Positions 19,801-29,892 of a stretch of DNA of 32,137 bases are shown here, piece after piece (the first letter of the stretch is position 1; each line of letters opens with the position of its first letter). The DNA is from Darksidea phi. Taxonomy: Eukaryota; Ascomycota; Dothideomycetes; Pleosporales; Lentitheciaceae. The stretch is from NCBI GenBank assembly GCA_030770425.1, contig JASJFT010000338.1, positions 1 through 32,137 of the forward strand, written 5' to 3'. A model generated the notes under the pieces. It saw only the letters and a program-made list of their open reading frames with translations, made no database searches and had not been told where the DNA came from. The position numbers and the translations under genes were made by a program.

Positions 19801-22800
19801 CCGAACACCGGGATGAAATCAAAACTAGAGATTCGTGGGACAATCAGCCGGTAAGCAGAATCCTGAGTCATTCTGGTGATAAGCGTTTGCTAATAGTCTT
19901 CTGCTGTAGCTACACTGGGCTGCAGAAAAGGGCCACTTGGATGTGGTTCAGTTACTCCTGGACAGCGGCGCAGATATCAATGACGGCCGTCAAGACCATG
20001 TATGGACTCCCCTGATGATGGCGGCCAGCACAGGAGAGCTCAATGCCATGACAATGCTCTTGACGCGCCAGGCGGGACCAGCAGACATCAATGCCTATGC
20101 AAGCGATGATGGGACTGCGCTCACCCTCGCGATTGCGCGTGGTGAGTTGGATGCCGTCAAGCACTTGCTAAAATATCATGCGGATGCCAATCTCACCGGC
20201 CCTGGACTGGAGCCGCCGCTTGCACTGTCCGCTTCAACCGGCAACAAGGATCTTGTTAAGCTGATCATGGATGCTGGAGGATATCAAAACACCCAGTCAC
20301 CCGTTTATGGAAGTGCATTAGCGGCTGCTGCATCATCTTCAAACCTCGAGCTCGTCCAGATGATTATTCCCATTGATCACACCATGCCGTCTTGCCAACA
20401 CGCACTTGAACAGGCAGCCGCTGTTATGTCAAAAGAAATTGTAGACTTTCTTCTCAAAAATGTTCGCGGTCTTCAGTGCGATGTACCATTCACGAAAGCT
20501 GCGGCCAAAGGCGCAAACGACATCCTCCAAATGCTGTGGACCTATTCAAATGGCACCATTTCTCAAAAGAGCAAGAACGACAGCTTGTACATGGCCACCG
20601 ACTTCGAGCTCCAGGCGACGGTAGAACTTCTTCTGGCTATGCACGCAGATCCCAACGCCGAAGGTGACGAATACGGAAACGCACTTACAGCAGCCGCTTA
20701 CGATGGTACCACTGATATCGTGGTAATGCTGTTGAATGCAGGAGCTCACATCAGGCATCCGGCCGGCTACCCTCTTCAAGCTGCTGCTTCCCAGGGACAT
20801 GAAGAGGTGATCATGCTACTTCTTCAGAAGGGTGCAAACGTAAACGAAGTCAACCCAAAGTTCGATGCCGGAACTGCCCTACAGGCCGCTTGTGTGTCTG
20901 GATTCGACGACACCGTCGACTTGCTCCTTAAACACGGCGCAGACCCAAACCTTGGAAGGGGCACAATGACCAATCCCATCATCGCTGCCACGAGGAAAGC
21001 GGAAGCCAACATGGTTGAGATGCTTGTTAATGCGCGAGTCAACGTCAATGTATTTGGAGGAGAGGACAATAGCACGCCATTGAACAATGCCGCCATCACG
21101 CTGCCAGTGCATTCAATGAAGACGCTGGTCGATCGTGGAGGTGCATATGTCAACCAAGTCGACAAAGATGGTGATACTGCCCTGAAGCTTGCAGCAATGG
21201 TGGGCGACCACGAGTGTGTACAGTTCCTCCTCGAACGTGGAGCAGATGTCCATCACAGTGAAGGTCACAACGGTTCTGCCCTCCATGCAGGAGCTGCTCG
21301 TGGCTCAGTGGAGTGCTGTCGTCTCCTTCTTGCTCGTGGTGCCTCTCCCTCTCTTATTGCAGGCCCTTATCAGACGGTCATACAGGCTGCTGCTGCGTCC
21401 GGAGATGTCGCAACCATGAATCTTATATTGGAAGCTGATCCACGTTTGGACGTCAACATTCAAGGCGGACAATACGGCAGTGCACTTCATGCTGCAGCGA
21501 TGCAAACAGATTCCCGCTGTGTGAAGGTGCTCTTGGAGAGGGGTGCCAATCCCAACACCATAATCGGCGAGCATGGCACTGCTCTACAGCTAGCAGCCTT
21601 TACTGGGTGCAACCGAAACGTCAAAACGCTCATCGCGGCAGGTGCCAATGTGAATACTGTCTCCGGAAAACATGGCACAGCTCTGCAAGCGGCAGCCTTG
21701 AAATGCGAATCGAGCACGCTCGAAGCATTGCTGGAAGCTGGCGCTAAACTAGAAGTCGATGATGGGAAGGGGCAGCCGAACAGTAAGAGAAACGGCAAGT
21801 ACGGCTCTGCGCTTGCTGCTTCTGCTGCGAGGGTGGAAATAGATAATTTGTATAGCCTGCTTTCGAAGGATGGTTGGAGTACCACTGCTTTCCGCGATGC
21901 GCTCGAAATGAGTGTCAAGTACAACTACCATGGGTCTTTCCGGATGATCATTCGATCGTCGGGCGGCAAAGCACTTCCCAAGAACGTCAAGTCCAACTTG
22001 AGGAAGAAAATCAAGAAGAAGGACGAGACAGACGTAGGAGACACAAACAGCGACTTTGGGGACGATGTAGTGTACAACGAGCAAGATCCTGACGAAGATG
22101 AAGAAGAGGAGGAGGAGGAGGAGGAGGAGGAGGAGGAGGAGGAAGAAGAGGAAGAGACAACAGAACACATTACAGGCCAGGATGAGTCTGTACTTATTGA
22201 GAACAACAGTTTGTCCGGCGAGCGAGGGCTAGATCCGACCACATCGACAGCGACCAGCAACTCAGTATCCAACACTAGATACGGTCCGCCACTAGGTTAT
22301 GGCGCGCCTCTCCAAGCACAGCAGCAAGCGCATCCAGGCTACGGGCTTCCTCCACAAAACGTCGGGCTCAGCCAAACTCCGCGGGGACTTGACGGCCAGC
22401 AACAGGGTTCCGGCCGTACTCAACAGCAACAAGGCTACAACCAGAGTCCACAGCCGACGGCTTACACGCAACCAGACCCGCAGTATGAGGCTTACAACAG
22501 TGGTGGCCTGCAGTCGCAGTCTTACGGTCAACAGCAGCATCAAGGTGGGGTTGGTTCGCGCGGAATCGACAGCGGGCTACACACCGGTGCATACGAGAGC
22601 CACGGATATCAGAATTATCATGGCTATCCCACCGACAGTCAGCCTCAACATGCTGTTCAAAGCAATTCACAGTCTACTTATGGGAGGGCGCAAGCTTACC
22701 ATTCCACCAATGCAGACACCCAGTCTGGTGGTTATGGAAGTCAGTCCTATAGTAATCAAGCCCGGAGTGACTCCTACAACACTTATGATAATACCAACCA

Positions 22801-23287
22801 TGGCACATATCCGGGATCATCGCATATCACCCCAGGTAGCTCATACCCAGGAGTTGGATATCCCCCGCAAAGCTTCCAACAAACCCGTAGCCTAGGCACC
22901 AACGACGCTAGTTCCGGCAGTGCGAATATCCATAACTACCAAGGGGCAGCAACACAGAGTCGCACATCGGGTTCGCACTTAGGCGGATACGCAGCTGCTG
23001 GTGCTGGGGGTGCAATTGCTGGTGCAGCTGGCGGTTATGCGTATACAGATCATGAGGAGGGTGAAGGAGAGGAAGAGGAAGCGGAAGAGGAAGAGGAGCA
23101 GCACAACCCCACATACGGGAACTATGAGCCGGAAGAGGAACCGGAAGAGGAGCAGCACAACCCCACATACGGGAACTATGAGCCGGAAGAGGAACCGGAA
23201 GAAGAGCAGTACAACCCCACATACGGGAACTATGAACCCGAAGAGGAACCAGAAGAGGGGGAGGAGGAGGAGGAGGAGGAGGAGTAG
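16842..23287 (+). CDS. NLR-like protein: SesB-type alpha/beta-hydrolase, NACHT-type NTPase, ankyrin array, prion-like tail
   Basis: Three exons (16842-17678, 17739-19850, 19910-23287) joined by two phase-0 introns (60 and 59 nt) encode 2108 aa. The N-terminal hydrolase/esterase has nucleophile elbow GHSMGG (161-166, Ser163) and, across the first junction, the likely catalytic His305 in GMACNHRELNRF. A P-loop NTPase follows: Walker A GQEGRGKS (432-439), a degenerate Walker B (FVLNSLHELPED, where NSLHE at 551-555 replaces the usual DALDE) and sensor-like RWLFTSR (596-602). An acidic linker lies near 857-870. Roughly 17-20 ankyrin repeats run from about 944 to 1640, the first in exon 2. The tail has a Lys-rich patch (about 1680), a Glu run (about 1711-1732), a Gln/Gly/Ser/Tyr-rich prion-like region (1774-2030) and three 18-residue acidic repeats. 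This layout matches fungal STAND/NLR proteins with SesB-like effector domains, implicated in non-self recognition and incompatibility. Role is inferred. Confidence 0.9.
22087..22158 (+). repeat. GAG/GAA trinucleotide run encoding poly-Glu
   Basis: An almost pure GAG/GAA run within exon 3 of the NLR-like gene, giving a poly-glutamate stretch of about 20 residues (around 1711-1732) just before the prion-like tail. Confidence 0.85.
23089..23250 (+). repeat. Three 54-bp tandem repeats in the NLR C-terminus
   Basis: Units begin at 23089, 23143 and 23197. Each encodes the 18-residue block EEQHNPTYGNYEPEEEPE or a close variant. Units one and two are identical over all 54 bases; unit three differs at four positions. 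A partial fourth unit merges into a GAG run just before the stop codon. Confidence 0.92.
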
Positions 23288-23397
23288 AGTCTAGCATATG
23301 GAGAAGTACCTAACAAATGGGAAAGGTTACAGCCTCGCAGTGGCGGAAAAGAGTATATTTGACCTATTCAGTATGCTAATTACTCATGCCTCTAGCA

Positions 23398-23555
23398 ATT
23401 ATAGTACTAAAGTATAAGTCTGTGTACAGTCGTGCAGCAAAAATTACTAAGAGCTACATAGCTCCTCTATGTACTACGTATCCTAATAGCCTTTCACAGA
23501 TAATAATACCTAAAGGTTATTTACCAAGTAGATTATTGAACTAGAGGCAGAGAAT
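23398..23555. repeat. Diverged dispersed repeat, copy A
   Basis: By eye this aligns with 26986-27150 on the same strand: both begin AGTACTA, share a TCTGTG core, then AAGAGCTACATAGCT versus AAGGGCTACGTAGCT, then TATGTA and further AT-rich matches. Identity is modest and many differences are C/T or G/A transitions. Borders are approximate. Confidence 0.45.
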
Positions 23556-24049
23556 GTTGTGTAGGCTTTGGTGTACAAGGATGTTTTTGAACATGCCTGT
23601 ATTTTTAGTGTTGCCCCCATCGAAAGGGCCTTTGGAAAGATGATCAGATCGGTTTGATAGAAGGAGTTTCCCCAGTTTACAGGATGGGGGCTGCCATGTT
23701 TGAAGAATAGGCTAATCATAGTTAGGGGGGTAAATAGCTCTAACTATTCGCATAGGTAGGCCCCTTTTATACCCATACTCGAAGCATAGTTGTTAAGAAG
23801 AGTTATTGTCAAGCTTGGGAGCCCCTAAAATTATCCATGGTCCATGAGCAGGCTCTTCAGCCGCATACAAAAAAAATACTCTCACTGCAGAAGCAGTTGA
23901 CGCGATCGATTTAGTGTTGCCCTATCCGTCGTGTCGCTCGCCCTGCGCGTACGCGTGTTAACGCATTATCGCGCAAGCATGCACACTTATATATATTAAA
24001 GAGAAAATAAAATACTACGGAAATAATAGAGTACAAAAGATACAATCAA

Positions 24050-24161
24050 CCTCATGCCACGCGCCACGCCCTCTCATGAGGCTCGAAACGTTGCGCCACG
24101 GCACGCGCCACGCCATTACCCTCGCAGTCGTGCAATGACGTGAGCCTCACGCAACGACTGC
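24050..24161. repeat. Inverted and direct repeat island
   Basis: CCTCATG (24050-24056) pairs with CATGAGG (24075-24081). The 13-mer CACGCGCCACGCC occurs at 24058-24070 and 24102-24114. GCAGTCGT (24124-24131) pairs with ACGACTGC (24154-24161), enclosing the perfect inner hairpin CGTGAG-C-CTCACG. The GC-rich island stands out from AT-rich flanks. Confidence 0.7.
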
Positions 24162-24286
24162 AACTAACAACTTTCTTGCGTTTCTAGCATTAGGGACGAA
24201 ATACCTCTTTATGCCACCTTTTTGGGTTATTCAGCGAGTTTGACGACGCGGTGTCTGCTACTCTTTCAATAAAAGATACAGAAAAG

Positions 24287-24359
24287 AATGTCGCGAATAA
24301 ATGTCGCGAACACCGATGCCGCGAGTACGAATGTCGCGAACGCCGAAGTCGTGAACGTT
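24287..24359. repeat. Short tandem repeat, period 15 bp
   Basis: Five degenerate units start at 24287 (13 bp), 24300, 24315, 24330 and 24345. The consensus is close to AATGTCGCGAACACC. Several units contain the palindrome TCGCGA. Confidence 0.75.
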
Positions 24360-24589
24360 CAATTAATTAAAGTCGCTACGCTAGTAGGGGGTTGATGTAC
24401 ACTCGGAGGTTCGCACTTAAAGAATTCCGACCGTATGTACGTAGACGGTACGATGGAATACCGATGTTGTGCGAGATTAGGCTTCTAGTTATCGGCGATG
24501 TGACAAATCCCAATGCTTTTAAAGGAAGACTTAGGACTGTCGTCTCAATCCTATTTCCATCCTATATCCGGCATTGCTTCACTTTCAAA

Positions 24590-26369
24590 ATGAGCGGGAC
24601 ACAGCAATACGAACGAACCATCATGCATGTATCTATCCTAACACCGTGCATTTTACTCATAATCGGCGCGGTGAGACTACTCGCCGTACGACATTCTTCC
24701 CCTTCGAAATGCTTTCCACTAACATACTCACAGGTCTTTATCCAGCGAGCGCGGAGCCCCCTCTCCCGCGTCCCTGGCCCTTGGTACTCCAAATGGACAT
24801 CTCTAGTATTGACCTACTATTGGCTTCGTGGGCAACGCGCACAATACACTCAACGATTGCATGAGAAATATGGTCCGTAGATACTCTATCCACGCCGTAT
24901 GTCGCAATGAATCAAATCCAACCATATCTTGCAGGTAGAGTGGTGCGCCTCAATCCGCATACAGTCGATTTTTCCTCCATATCCGGAGCGAAGCGGATCC
25001 ATTCGTTCAACCGTCCGTTCCTCAAGGCCCAGATGTACGACGCGTTTCGCAGTGTAAACGGTTCGCCTAGCGTCTTCAGTACTCGAGATCTGAAAATCCA
25101 CGCGCGACACCGCCGGCTCCTATCCGCACCAATTTCAGAGATCGGCTTGAGGGACTTCGAGCATCTGGTGCAGGCGCGAGCAAGTTTGGCAGTTGAGAAA
25201 ATTGGACAGGACATGAAGATATACGGGGCGGCAGATGTGATGAAGTGGTGGATGTTCTTTAGCACTGATGTTATCGGGGAGTTGACATTTGGAAATAGTT
25301 TTCGAATGTTGGAACAAGGCAAGGTAGGATGACCTGTATCTGCTTCCTCGTGGGTCAGGCGTCTGCTTTGGGCTCGGACTAACATGTGCCGCCAGGTAAA
25401 CCAATATGTACGCGACCTCCAGGGAATAAACTTCCAAGTCGGTATTCGCATTGCCTTCCCCAGGATTGTCAAGCTTGCATCGTATCTCCCACTTCCGCTC
25501 TTCAGCGATACCTATGCCGCAATGCAAAGAATACGCTCTTACGCCGAAGAATCCGTCTGTCGCTACGAAAAAATGGTATCAGAGGAACCGACCAATCCCA
25601 AACCTACTCTCTTCACGAAGCTGTTCAACGCTGGGGAAGATACAATGTCCCAGCCTGAGATTGTGGCTGAGTCGCAGAGTTACATAGTTGCCGGCAGCGA
25701 TACAACGGCGCACAGCCTGACGTATCTGACATGGGCCGTCTGTCGAGATGAGAGCATAAAGAGGAGACTTATAAAGGAACTTGAAGCTCTACCTGATGCA
25801 TATCAAAATGAAGATTTGAAAGCCCTAACGTACTTGAACCAGGTCATTCAGGAGACGCTGAGATTATTTGCGGCTGCGCCGGCGCTGTTGCCGAGAGACA
25901 TACCACCAGGTGGTTGCGAGATTGATGGATACTGGATGCCAGGCGGAACGGAGGTGCAAACGCAGGCATATAGTATGCACAGAGATCCCTTGGTGTTTCC
26001 GGAGCCTGAACGGTGAGTCGAGATTCAATGTGTTACTAAGATCAAAAGGCTGATAGTGCGCAAAGGTTTAACCCGTCGAGATGGGAGTCGCCCTCAAAGG
26101 AAATGAAAGATGCTTGGATGCCATTTGGCGGCGGCGCTCGAAGTATGTAGCCTGATCTTTTTCATCTTAGAATGCCACTTACGAAGATGGTAGTATGTAT
26201 CGGACTGCATCTAGCCCAGCTGGAGCTTCGAATTGCGACTGCTCAATTCTTCCGAGCATTCCCAAATGCCAGGGTGTCAACTCGAGAGGGTTTTTGCGAT
26301 GACGACATGGAGCAGGTGGTTTATTTTCTCATGACACCTAAAAAGAAGCGCTGTCTCATTGAAGCTTAA
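24590..26369 (+). CDS. Cytochrome P450 monooxygenase (microsomal type)
   Basis: A heme-thiolate monooxygenase of 492 aa anchored in the ER. Exons are 24590-24670, 24734-24872, 24935-25323, 25396-26012, 26066-26142 and 26194-26369; the summed length is an exact multiple of three. An N-terminal membrane helix (about 12-30) is followed by the Pro-rich hinge SRVPGP. The I-helix motif AGSDTT is at 302-307, ETLR (the ExxR motif) at 356-359 and PERFNPSRW spans junction four. The heme motif FGGGARICIG (429-438, ligand Cys436) is created by splicing to the acceptor at 26193; the alternative AG at 26186 would break the frame. Donor two (GTCCGT) is a weak match. Intron one (24671-24733) is 63 nt without a stop, so its retention would also keep frame. 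The P450 family number and substrate are unknown, and no biosynthetic backbone gene lies nearby. Confidence 0.9.
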
Positions 26370-27429
26370 AAGATATTCTATTATAGAATAAAGGGCTAGC
26401 CTATAAAAGTTAATAGCCGTTTGAACGCTTCGATAACCCGCTATTGGGTGGAGGTGGATGTGGTGGTTTGATACATTCAAAAATATTGGGGCGGGGGAGG
26501 AGGGGAGAGGCGGTACTAAATCTATAGTTTATACTGAAGACAATCATTCGTTAATCGGTATGCATGCTTGGTATGAAGTACCAGATAAGCAGTTTCCTAC
26601 TGTCCAACATCTCCTTTACGCAATGAGAAGCTCTGCCGCCTATCTAGCTACGATATACGATTCGCTGTATATTCAGATAAAGTAGCGGAGAAATAAACTC
26701 TGGATTGAGAGGCGATGAAGTCCAGCTGCTCAGAACTACTAATACGCCAAGTAGTTTATGCGCGAAAGCGGAGCTAGACAGTAGGTCTCTATATAGGAAC
26801 TGGAAATGATGGCTCGGCATGTTCATCGCTAGCCGAGAGGTTGTAAACCTACATGGAGACTATGTGTAGCGAGGCAAGGCTTGTAGATTTGAGATGACTC
26901 CTAAACAGCAGCATGATACTCTACATGGGTACATTATACAAATCACCTCATCATACATATACAGAGATACCTGGCATAGTAGTATATTAACTACAGTACT
27001 AGAACATAAATCTGTGCAAACTAGACTCCTTTATTATTCTAAGGGCTACGTAGCTTTATGTATTATATATTACGAAAACCTTTAATAAGCAATGCTAGCC
27101 AAGGGCTATTAAATTTGATATTTATTTTATTAGAGTTGGAGATGAAGTTGTGGGTCTCAGCTAGTACAGTGAAAACAGACTTTTGATATATTATAGTAGT
27201 AAGTCAAGGCCTTGCAGAGACGCGCTTTATAAATAAGGTCCAGTCAGTCATTACCCTATCGGTTACACACTCGTCGCAAACCATCCCTCTTTAACGAGAT
27301 CACAAAGTGGTGAACCTAATACCCTAGAGTGTGGAGAGTTATATACGCGGCTTGTAGCTCTTGTAATTGTCTAGTACGCTCAACGCTCTATTCAGCCCAC
27401 CCCGGGATGATGCACTCAAATTCTGGATT
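26370..27429. other. AT-rich intergenic region downstream of the P450
   Basis: No gene is supported. The stretch is AT-rich with many stops in all frames. It contains the second copy of a diverged dispersed repeat (about 26986-27150). Short open frames at 26458-26685 and 26644-26826 show no family features. Confidence 0.45.
26986..27150. repeat. Diverged dispersed repeat, copy B
   Basis: Same-strand relative of 23398-23555, recognised by the shared order of AGTACTA, TCTGTG, GGCTACGTAGCT and TATGTA-type words over about 150 bp. Borders are approximate, and the level of identity needs an alignment. Confidence 0.45.
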
Positions 27430-27750
27430 ATGATCAATTGGCTCTGCTGGATTCCGTTCGCTTACTCATTCTGCACTGCCGGACCCATCGCCTTACTCGT
27501 CTTCATTGTCGGTTTCCAGTGATTATTAGTAGGAACAAGAGTAAAAGAACAACGCGCCCGCGGTTTCCAACGAGAGAAAAGAGCAGAAAATGAAAGATAT
27601 GCTTTGGTGCTAGTAAATTTATCAGTGAAGAGCATTCTGTGGAAGAGGGAACAGGAGCTTGTTAACGAGCAGAGGAAGTTGGAGAACAGAGAGCGGAAGA
27701 TAGAAAAGTGGGCCGATAGTCTAGGGGAGCGCGAATATTCATTGACTTGA
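27430..27750 (+). pseudogene. Small membrane / coiled-coil ORF interrupted by one in-frame TGA
   Basis: From an ATG at 27430, 30 codons encode a hydrophobic helix (INWLCWIPFAYSF... ALLVFIVGFQ), then a TGA at 27520-27522. The same frame then stays open for 75 codons to a second TGA at 27748-27750. The second part is strongly coding-like: charged and helical, with EQELVNEQRKLENRERKI resembling a coiled coil. Without the first TGA the product would be about 106 aa: one membrane helix plus a coiled-coil tail. No splice-site pair of normal length removes the stop. It is either a recent nonsense mutation, a readthrough case or a sequence error. The family is unknown. Confidence 0.5.
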
Positions 27751-27912
27751 TGGACAAGATACTACTGGCGGAGAACATAATACAGAACAGGGCATGGAGT
27801 ATGTAAAGCAGATCTGGCCGGGTATAAGTGTATATTGCAATGAGGTCTTTAGTTTGAAGTATTAGGTACTAACACCCGCCTAGACGAGCTTAACAAAATT
27901 TGTATCATATAT

Positions 27913-29169
27913 TTAGATAACCATCATGATCATCTTCCCAAGCACCCTATATAGCCAAGGGATTTCAAGTCGTGAACCGCTACTCTCCATTCTGGTGACG
28001 TTATGTCTCCCTCCCTCTACTCCCACCTTTCCAACCTCCTCCTTCACCTTCCCCAATATCTCCTTAACCCCCTTATCCACAAGTCCAACTTTCGTACTGA
28101 GATCCGCATACTGCACTAATCCCCAGATCACGATGCTGAGAAGTGCGAAAGCAGCGAGCGTGATGCCACCTACATACAGGTACAACCAAAGGTTTGAGCC
28201 AATGTTCATCCAACTGCAGCTTTTGGAGATGATGGATGATCCCGGAATCCTAAGCTTGTTGCCAAGATTGTCTTCTGTAAGATGGGCTTTAAGCCAGGAA
28301 AAGGGGCTGATCTTTGGTATGGGGCAGCGGCGGGTGCCTTCACTTGTGAAGGGGACGTCCCTATGGGCAAGGGATATGACAGTCATCCCCGGCGTAGTAG
28401 ACGTTGCCATTACAGTTATGCTAGCAATGGGATCCACGGTGACTGTATCGGGCCAGATCCTACTCTCCATTTCAACCTCTCGTTTCCGGCTAGGAACAAT
28501 ATCCTCGACTTTTTCCTTCGTTCCTTCGCCCAGGTTTTTGAACTTATCTTCAATCATCTGTTCCAGTTCCTTCCCCACGTTCTTAATCTCGACGTCTAAC
28601 TCGTCCGCTTTATTTTTTGCCTTTTTCGCTGCTTCCTCGGCATGTTTCTTTGCGTCCTCGGCTCCCTCCCTCAGATCCCCAGCTGCATTGTCAATCAGCT
28701 CTTTAGCTTTCCCTGCTGTGCCATTGAAGAAATTTTCCATTTCATCTACCACCGCGTCTACAGGGTTGTCGAGCCATTTGCCAAAGCGACTGGTGAATTC
28801 CGTGTACTTAATGTACACCCGCACCATAACGATGATGAGAAATATGAAGAATAAGGTGCCGAAGAGGGCAAAGGCCTGTATGTAGACCCAGCTGCACATT
28901 GACCAGAAGCGTCTGATTAATGAGCAGCGCCGCCTGGTGCTGGAATCCCCTCTCTTCTCCCTGACATACATGGGAGCCGGCATCTCAGCTGAAGTGCCGA
29001 GGGGAATTTCTTTGTAACCACCAGCTAGATAATAGTTACTGTCGCGATGGACAGATCCAGTGGGTGTTTCTGATCGCAATGACGTGGCAAACTTGCTGGA
29101 TACCGCTGATGGAGGAACAACTTCCGCACCGTTCCAGTTCCGCTCGCGGGTGTGGTGGGGCTTGTTCAT
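27913..29169 (-). CDS. Hypothetical two-TM membrane protein with Ala/Lys/Glu helical region
   Basis: A single-exon 418-aa protein I do not recognise. After a polar N-terminus of about 90 residues comes a strong membrane helix (about 95-120, FALFGTLFFIFLIIVMVRV). A long Ala/Lys/Glu/Asp-rich amphipathic stretch follows (about 150-225, with GAEDAKKHAEEAAKKAKNK), likely a coiled coil or LEA/YtxH-like helix. A Thr/Pro/Ser-rich part leads to a second membrane helix (about 327-352, LYVGGITLAAFALLSIVIWG). After it, a short charged helix (VDKGVKEILGKVKEEVGKV) and a hydrophobic C-terminus complete the protein. The two helices suggest both termini on the same side. Start: the ATG at 29169 is the first in frame. 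Confidence 0.72.
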   Translation of the reverse strand: MNKPHHTRERNWNGAEVVPPSAVSSKFATSLRSETPTGSVHRDSNYYLAGGYKEIPLGTSAEMPAPMYVREKRGDSSTRRRCSLIRRFWSMCSWVYIQAFALFGTLFFIFLIIVMVRVYIKYTEFTSRFGKWLDNPVDAVVDEMENFFNGTAGKAKELIDNAAGDLREGAEDAKKHAEEAAKKAKNKADELDVEIKNVGKELEQMIEDKFKNLGEGTKEKVEDIVPSRKREVEMESRIWPDTVTVDPIASITVMATSTTPGMTVISLAHRDVPFTSEGTRRCPIPKISPFSWLKAHLTEDNLGNKLRIPGSSIISKSCSWMNIGSNLWLYLYVGGITLAAFALLSIVIWGLVQYADLSTKVGLVDKGVKEILGKVKEEVGKVGVEGGRHNVTRMESSGSRLEIPWLYRVLGKMIMMVI

Positions 29170-29423
29170 GGTTAGCTAGATGGAAAGAGGCAGGGAACTA
29201 AGATACTGAAATCGAAATGTGATGGAGGAGTGCAGAGCCGTTCACCGAGGTATTTATAATGGTATCCGAATGACTGGTCGAAATGGCTGAGTCACATTGA
29301 GGCCCAGTCAAGGGAACTCGGCAGTAGTTATTGTCTTCTACAAGAGTTGCTGCTATATTGTACTAACGCTCCTCTGGATCAGCGTCGCCAACTTCGTCCC
29401 AGACCTTCAAAGTCAAGATCTAG

Positions 29424-29892
29424 TCACGCCCATTCCCACTCTACTTGCACACGGCCAGCGTTAGAATCGGCTAGTTTTTTGAACATGGCGGGACTGAAAT
29501 CGATGTCATAGCGCGCACAATCGGTGCCTGGAAGTTATTAGTATCTATAACGAAGGTGAAAAGTTGGAGGGGTGAGGCCTAAATCAGGGAGTGCTTGCAT
29601 CGATCGACAACCCTGACGTCGATAATGTTGCCATTTCGTCCCGCCTTAATTCGCTTGTTGCAATGTGGGTTATTGTTAGGGTCGGGAGTGGCACCTTCGT
29701 CGAAGATGAGGTGGGAGATGGCTAGCACCGAGTCGTTGTCGCCGTTGTTCTGACCGCAGGCGCCTATGGCGGGATTGAACCATGTCAGGTCACCGGTGTA
29801 GGCATGGACGCTCTCCGTCGCCGGAGAGCGGTCCCTGAGCAGATATCAGTAACAGACAGGCGCGAGAGTATAAAGGTAACAAACTTGTTCAT
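29424..29892 (-). CDS. Double-psi beta-barrel (RlpA/expansin-like, Asp f 7-type) small protein
   Basis: Exons 29892-29885, 29834-29599 and 29527-29424 give 115 aa. The fold is clear: YTGDLTWFNPAIGACGQNN, DNDSVLAIS, NPHCNKRI, NIIDVRVVDRC-TDCA, then DIDFSPAMFKKLA and GRVQVEWEWA at the end. These are hallmarks of fungal DPBB proteins, normally secreted and disulfide-bonded; some relatives are allergens or protease inhibitors. Intron two (29598-29528) uses a GC donor (GCAAGC) and a normal TACTAAT...CAG end; it rebuilds DRCTDCA. The spliced frame starts at ATG 29892 (MNKDRSPATES) and has no signal peptide. A perfect signal-like peptide (MFFYVIVLVVGLALACPT) starts at 29945 but in another frame, its TGA overlapping the ATG. 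An indel in exon one is likely. Confidence 0.72.

Larger units (their letters stand above)
23288..24589. other. AT-rich repeat-bearing intergenic region
   Basis: No gene is supported. Positions 23300-24000 are AT-rich and include a diverged copy of a dispersed repeat (about 23398-23555, related to 26986-27150). Positions 24050-24360 form an island of inverted and tandem repeats, listed separately. The bases from about 24400 to 24589 lead into the P450 gene. Confidence 0.5.

Noticed and set aside
23510..23719. Minus-strand 69-aa ORF
   Set aside because: It overlaps the AT-rich dispersed repeat and has no recognisable features.
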